A stretch of 64,000 nucleotides of DNA from Pseudomonadota bacterium (lineage in GTDB: Bacteria > Pseudomonadota > Gammaproteobacteria > Steroidobacterales > Steroidobacteraceae). Location: contig CANGFV010000002.1 of the NCBI GenBank assembly GCA_947453225.1, positions 1 to 64,000 on the forward strand, written 5' to 3'. The position numbers were made by a program, and so were the translations under genes. The notes under the pieces are model-generated. The model searched no databases. It saw only the letters and a program-made list of their open reading frames with translations, and was not told the DNA's origin. Shown piece by piece: positions 59,776-64,000 of this stretch; position 1 is the stretch's first letter, and each line of letters opens with the position of its first letter.

Positions 59776-60987
59776 TTGAGTTCACCAAACGCCAATAACC
59801 GTATTCTGTCAGGCATGCGCCCCTCGGGTGAGTTGCACCTCGGCAATTATCACGGCGCTTTAAAGAATTGGGTCGAGCTGCAGTACCAGTACGAATCCTA
59901 TTTCTTCATAGCAGACATTCACGCCTTGACTACCGGCTATGAAGACACCACGCAGCTCGAATCACGTGTTTGGCAAATGGTGGTGGATTGGTTGGCAGCG
60001 GGCTTAAACCCAGCGGCATGTACCATTTTCATTCAGTCGCGTGTGCCTGAGCATTCTGAACTACAAGTGCTGTTATCAATGATCACTCCGCTTAGTTGGT
60101 TGGAGCGTGTGCCGACTTATAAAGATCAACAAGAACAATTGAAGGATAGAGATTTAGCTACCTATGGATTTCTAGGCTATCCGCTGCTGCAAAGCGCCGA
60201 TATTTTGCTCTACAAGCCGGAGTTTGTGCCGGTGGGTGAAGATCAGGTGGCGCACATTGAAATCACGCGTGAAGTGGCGCGCCGTTTTAACTTTGTGTTT
60301 GGCCGTGAAAATGATTTTGAATCGAAAGTTGAAAAAGCACTGAAGAATTTGGGCAATCGTGCCAAGTCCTATTTAGAGCTACGCAAGCAATACCAAGAGC
60401 AGGGTAATGCTGAAGCGCTGACTAAGGCGCAGGCACTATTAGAAGACAACACGCGTTTGACGCTGGCTGACCAAGAGCGATTACTGGGTTATTTAGAAGG
60501 CACAGGTCGTAGCATTCTGATTGAGCCGCAAGCCTTATTGACTGCGACGCCTAAAGTACCTGGATTGGATGGTCGTAAAATGTCGAAGTCTTACGGCAAC
60601 ACCATTGGCTTGCGAGAAGACCCAGACAGCGTGGCTAAAAAACTACGCACCATGCAGACTGATCCAGCGCGCGTGCGTAAGACTGATCCTGGTAATCCTG
60701 AGGCATGTCCAGTGTGGGATTTACACAAAGTGTATTCCGACAACGACACCCTGCAGTGGGCTCAGCAAGGCTGTCGTTCAGCGGGCATCGGTTGCATTGA
60801 ATGTAAGAAACCACTAATTGATAAGGTGGTGGCTGAAATCAGTACGATTCGTAAAGCTGCTCAAGAATATGAAGAAAATGCCGATCTAGTGCGCGGTATC
60901 ATCGCCGAAGGCTGTGAGAAGGCAAGAGAAGTGGCGCGACAAACCCTAGATGAAGTGCGTCAAGCCATTGGCATGAATTATCGATGA
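59776..60987 (+). CDS. trpS: Tryptophanyl-tRNA synthetase with a C-x21-C-x6-C-x2-C motif
   Basis: 403 residues from a TTG start, with AAAGG seven bases upstream. Class Ic synthetase: HIGH-like GELHLGNYHG (19-27) and KMSKS (268-272) are intact. Compared with the 334-residue E. coli enzyme, there is an insertion of about 75 residues (181-257) before KMSKS. A C-terminal cysteine set C311, C333, C340 and C343 nearly repeats the C-x22-C-x6-C-x2-C motif that binds a [4Fe-4S] cluster in Thermotoga maritima TrpRS. It is coupled to scpA by a four-base overlap. Confidence 0.95.
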   Translation: MSSPNANNRILSGMRPSGELHLGNYHGALKNWVELQYQYESYFFIADIHALTTGYEDTTQLESRVWQMVVDWLAAGLNPAACTIFIQSRVPEHSELQVLLSMITPLSWLERVPTYKDQQEQLKDRDLATYGFLGYPLLQSADILLYKPEFVPVGEDQVAHIEITREVARRFNFVFGRENDFESKVEKALKNLGNRAKSYLELRKQYQEQGNAEALTKAQALLEDNTRLTLADQERLLGYLEGTGRSILIEPQALLTATPKVPGLDGRKMSKSYGNTIGLREDPDSVAKKLRTMQTDPARVRKTDPGNPEACPVWDLHKVYSDNDTLQWAQQGCRSAGIGCIECKKPLIDKVVAEISTIRKAAQEYEENADLVRGIIAEGCEKAREVARQTLDEVRQAIGMNYR

Positions 60988-62045
60988 ATAACGAGTTAAC
61001 ACCTGTGGTTGAAGCCTTGAATTCCCCTGAAGCTGATCTGACTGCCGAACAAGCAGTTGATGCTGCAACTGTTCAGCCTCAGCAGGAAGAGATGCCGTTT
61101 GCCATCGTTGATGGTGAGCCGTACACCGAAGTACCGCGTGATTTATACATTCCGCCTGATGCATTGCAGGTGTTTTTAGAGGCCTTTGAGGGGCCGCTAG
61201 ATTTGCTGCTGTATCTCATTCGTAAGCAAAACCTCGATATTTTAGATATTCCCATTGCTGAAATTACTCGGCAATACATGGGTTATATCGATCTGATGGA
61301 AAATCTGCAGCTTGAGCTGGCCGGTGAATATTTGTTGATGGCAGCCATGCTGGCTGAAATTAAGTCGCGTATGTTGTTGCCGCGTGTCAAGACCGAGGAT
61401 GGCAGCGAAGAAGAAGATCCGCGTGCTGAGTTGGTGCGTCGCTTGCAAGAGTATGAGCGCTTTAAGAAGGCAGCGGATGATATTGATCAACTTAAGCGAC
61501 TTGAGCGCGATGTGATGGTTGCTAGTGTTGAAGTGCTTGAACGACGCGTAGTGCGACAACTGCCGGAAACCAGTCTCAGTGAAATGCTTAAGGCATTTCG
61601 CGAGGTGGTGCAGCGCTCTGAACATTTTAGTCATCATGCGGTGCAGCGCGAACGCTTATCACAGCGTCAGCGCATGACGGAAATTCTTGATGTGCTTGAG
61701 CGCAATGAATTTGTCGAGTTTATTCATCTGTTCAAAGCTGAAGAAGGCCGTATGGGCGTGACCGTGACCTTCATCTCTATTTTAGAACTGATGAAAGAAG
61801 GTTTGATTGATATTGTGCAGAACGAGCCTTATGCGCCTTTACATGTACGTAAGGCGACTGCACGACGCGCTGATGTGGATTTAAGTAATGATGCGTCTGA
61901 TCTGGAAAACGAGGCGGCGTTGGCGCAGCCAGAATTACCTGATGAGCATGATATCGAGCCTGCTCCAGAGTTAAGTGATTTGCCGTCTGATCAATCTCAA
62001 ACAGAAGAAACGGTGGCTTCCGCTGATGATGTGTCGGCCAATTAA
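60984..62045 (+). CDS. scpA: Segregation and condensation protein A (kleisin)
   Basis: 353 residues. ScpA bridges the SMC heads and recruits ScpB. After a variable N-terminal 60 residues come VFLEAFEGPLDLLLYLI, DILDIPIAEITRQYM and LAGEYLLMAAMLAEIKSRMLLPR, the kleisin N-domain. A middle region and a winged-helix-like segment (about 230-290) precede a disordered acidic tail. The start overlaps the trpS stop (ATGA). Confidence 0.94.
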   Translation: MNNELTPVVEALNSPEADLTAEQAVDAATVQPQQEEMPFAIVDGEPYTEVPRDLYIPPDALQVFLEAFEGPLDLLLYLIRKQNLDILDIPIAEITRQYMGYIDLMENLQLELAGEYLLMAAMLAEIKSRMLLPRVKTEDGSEEEDPRAELVRRLQEYERFKKAADDIDQLKRLERDVMVASVEVLERRVVRQLPETSLSEMLKAFREVVQRSEHFSHHAVQRERLSQRQRMTEILDVLERNEFVEFIHLFKAEEGRMGVTVTFISILELMKEGLIDIVQNEPYAPLHVRKATARRADVDLSNDASDLENEAALAQPELPDEHDIEPAPELSDLPSDQSQTEETVASADDVSAN

Positions 62046-62075
62046 AATAAGCCGTCAACTTAGGAATTACTGCAG

Positions 62076-62774
62076 ATGAACGAATTAGAAATGAAATATC
62101 AATTTGAAGCAGCATTGCTGGCTGCAGGACGTCCTTTAACGACGCAGTATCTGGCTGAGTTATTCGATGAGCGCGAGCGGCCTAGTCTTGAGCAGGTACT
62201 AAATGCACTGCATGCGTTACAGCAAGACTATCAAGAGCGTGGCATTGAATTGGTTGAAGTGTCGAGTGGCTGGCGTATTCAAATTCGTAACCACTGTATC
62301 GATTTTGTGTCGCGCCTTTGGCAAGAGCGTCCATCACGATATTCACGTGCCTTGCTTGAGACGCTGGCGCTCATTGCTTATCGCCAGCCAATTACTCGCG
62401 GTGAAATTGAAGAGATTCGTGGTGTGGCCGTCAGCAGTACCATTATGCGTACACTGCATGATCGTAATTGGATACGTGTGGTGGGTCATCGTGAAGTGCC
62501 CGGTCGGCCTGAGTTGTTGGCCACCACTAAAGATTTCCTCGATTATTTTGGTCTGAAAAGCTTGGATGAACTGCCAACGTTGGCTGAATTAAAAGATGTA
62601 GAAACCATTGGTGTACAGCTTGAATTTAGTACCGGTGAAGTGTCGCCTGAATTGCAGGCTGAAGCCGGTGAGTCTACTGAAGCTGCTGATGTTGAATCTT
62701 CAGATGCAGTTGTCGCTGATGCGGCGGCAGAGAATGCAAGCGAAGCGGATGCTGAAACAGTTGCGGTGCACTAA
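62076..62774 (+). CDS. scpB: Segregation and condensation protein B
   Basis: 232 residues with two winged-helix domains. The motif ETLALIAYRQPITRGEIEEIRGVAVSS and the following GHREVPGRPELLATTKDFLDYFGLKSL are family hallmarks. ScpB dimers bind ScpA in the SMC complex. The C-terminal 40 residues are Ala/Glu-rich and low in complexity. rluB follows after three bases. Confidence 0.94.
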   Translation: MNELEMKYQFEAALLAAGRPLTTQYLAELFDERERPSLEQVLNALHALQQDYQERGIELVEVSSGWRIQIRNHCIDFVSRLWQERPSRYSRALLETLALIAYRQPITRGEIEEIRGVAVSSTIMRTLHDRNWIRVVGHREVPGRPELLATTKDFLDYFGLKSLDELPTLAELKDVETIGVQLEFSTGEVSPELQAEAGESTEAADVESSDAVVADAAAENASEADAETVAVH

Positions 62775-62777
62775 GGC

Positions 62778-63839
62778 ATGTCAGAACGGTTGCACAAGGT
62801 TCTGGCCCAACACGGTATTGGTTCTCGTCGTGAAGTAGAGCGCTGGATTAGCGAAGGGCGCATTCAAATCAATGGGATCATCGCTAAGACCGGTGATCGT
62901 TACGAAGTTGGTGATCGTGTTCAGTTGGATGGCAGAGAAGTAGGTAAGCGACTTGAGCGAGTCACCAATGCTCAAGTGATTGTTTATCACAAACCACAAG
63001 GCCAACCGATTGAACGCCGTTCTCCAGAGCGTCAGTCTGAAGAACATGCGCCAGAAGTTGTTGAGGAGTCCGTTGAGGAGCGTCTTCCCGTGCAACGAGG
63101 ATCGCGTTGGGTGGCGATTAATCCCATGCATCCTGGTGATAGTGGCCTGTTGTTATTTACTAACGATGGTCGCTTGGCTTATGCGCTCACGCGGCAAAAG
63201 AAGAAAATTGCTACCACTTATATGGTGCGAGTACATGTACGCGGTGGCGCTGCTGCCGCACCTGTGCTGCCTACATCATTACGACTAGATAATCAGACTA
63301 TCGATTTCACTGAAGTGACCGTGAGTAGTAATGCTCTTGAGGGCGAGAGTGAATCGGGTAATGTGTGGTACAAGGTAGTGATGCCCCGTGCCGATAAACG
63401 CGCGGCAGTACGTGCATTATTTGTCAGTCATGGGTTAACGGTCAGTCGCATGATGCAAGTCGCTTTTGGTGAAGTGATGCTGACCAAAGAAATGCCACGC
63501 GCTCGTTCAGTGGCTCTTAAGCCGTCACAGATTGAGTCTTTATACACATTGGCGCAATTGACGGCCCCAGTGCCTGCTGGGCGCGAGACGGCACCACTAA
63601 AACGGAGTCGTGCTCAGGGCGCGAAAGGGAGTCCGGAGGATCAGTTGGACGCACCTACGCTGACCATGCAAGAACTGAACAATGCCGCGCGTGCGCGTCG
63701 TTCGGTAGCTTCACCTTCGGCTCAATCTGTTCAGTCGACTGGTAGGTATCAGCCTCAGCAACGAGCGGCATTACGTCGGCCAAAAACCGGCGGCTCGAAT
63801 CGTCCCTCGCGTCCTGTGGCGGGTCGACCTAAGAAATAA
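62778..63839 (+). CDS. rluB: RluB-like pseudouridine synthase with a substituted catalytic residue
   Basis: 353 residues. An N-terminal S4 domain (1-60) with SERLHKVLAQHGIGSRREVERWI is followed by an RsuA/RluB-type domain. Members have GRLDxxTSGLLLFTNDG, whose Asp is catalytic. Here the line reads NPMHPGDSGLLLFTNDG, so H118 takes the Asp position. The downstream GRNREVRRLF-type motif is also degraded (ADKRAAVRALF). The C-terminal 90 residues are a basic, Arg/Pro-rich tail. Either activity is lost or the chemistry differs. It follows scpB, the usual scpAB-rluB order. Confidence 0.85.
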   Translation: MSERLHKVLAQHGIGSRREVERWISEGRIQINGIIAKTGDRYEVGDRVQLDGREVGKRLERVTNAQVIVYHKPQGQPIERRSPERQSEEHAPEVVEESVEERLPVQRGSRWVAINPMHPGDSGLLLFTNDGRLAYALTRQKKKIATTYMVRVHVRGGAAAAPVLPTSLRLDNQTIDFTEVTVSSNALEGESESGNVWYKVVMPRADKRAAVRALFVSHGLTVSRMMQVAFGEVMLTKEMPRARSVALKPSQIESLYTLAQLTAPVPAGRETAPLKRSRAQGAKGSPEDQLDAPTLTMQELNNAARARRSVASPSAQSVQSTGRYQPQQRAALRRPKTGGSNRPSRPVAGRPKK

Positions 63840-63865
63840 TGGCATCAAGGAATAAGGCGTTAATT

Positions 63866-64000
63866 ATGCAGCGTTTTGTTTTGACATTATCCTGCCCTGA
63901 CCGTACCGGCATTGTTGCGGCAGTGGCTAACTTTTTATTAGAACGTAAGTTTAATATTGTCGACAGCGCCCAGTTTGGCGATGACGCGAATAAGTTTTTT
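63866..64000 (+). CDS. purU: Formyltetrahydrofolate deformylase, N-terminal part (runs off the window)
   Basis: The first 45 residues, from ATG 63866, read MQRFVLTLSCPDRTGIVAAV and continue with FLLERKFNIVDSAQFGDD. This is the N-terminal ACT domain of PurU, which releases formate from 10-formyl-tetrahydrofolate for purine synthesis. Other ACT-domain proteins begin similarly, but the SCPDRxGIVAAV...QFGDD pattern is most like PurU. Confidence 0.75.
   Translation, partial: MQRFVLTLSCPDRTGIVAAVANFLLERKFNIVDSAQFGDDANKFF

Overview
The window is a chromosomal stretch from a gammaproteobacterium, read from gene content and order. Support comes from dapB-carAB-greA, secG-tRNA(Leu)-nuoA-N, metY-rimP-nusA-infB-rbfA-truB-rpsO-pnp, gluQ-dksA, smc-zipA-ligA (ZipA is a gammaproteobacterial division protein) and trpS-scpA-scpB-rluB. 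I cannot name the genus. The complete 14-gene complex I and a PEP-CTERM protein suggest a free-living, respiring, envelope-rich bacterium. Almost everything is core housekeeping.

Layout. 1-1761: end of an unidentified gene, then a secreted sulfatase. 1935-9338: dapB, carA, carB, greA, a DUF4149 membrane protein, yhbY (minus strand) and rlmE. 9415-15014: ftsH, folP, glmM, tpiA, secG and tRNA-Leu(GAG). 15239-29838: complex I, nuoA to nuoN, closely packed with several 4-base or longer overlaps. 29839-30511: an AT-rich spacer with a dyad operator candidate and a small Asn-rich PEP-CTERM protein. 30625-39578: initiator tRNA and the rimP-nusA-infB-rbfA-truB-rpsO-pnp translation/RNA block, with several hairpins and terminators.

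39666-47551 is the accessory region, all on the minus strand. Read in transcription order it has four spore-coat-U (SCPU) pilin-like genes, a PapD-type chaperone, an outer-membrane usher, a fifth SCPU gene, a LuxR-type regulator and a secreted four-repeat protein. This is the arrangement of an archaic (Csu/Mcu-type) chaperone-usher pilus. A (G)9 tract lies upstream of the first pilin gene, and an 18-bp perfect hairpin separates that gene from the rest. Together these suggest a phase-variable pilus with an over-expressed major subunit.

47817-64000 returns to core genes: gluQ and dksA (minus), smc, zipA and ligA (plus), a parvulin lipoprotein, bolA and yciB (minus), then yciO, trpS, scpA, scpB, rluB and the start of purU (plus). 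Several housekeeping proteins depart from the textbook form. DksA has a long Lys/Pro/Ala tail and only two of four zinc cysteines. TrpS carries a C-x21-C-x6-C-x2-C motif like that of iron-sulfur tryptophanyl-tRNA synthetases. RluB has His where the catalytic Asp should be. The sulfatase has an altered metal site.

I saw no CRISPR array, insertion sequence, phage or integrase. No clear new defence or mobile system is present. The most unusual material is the pilus locus and the variant housekeeping enzymes.
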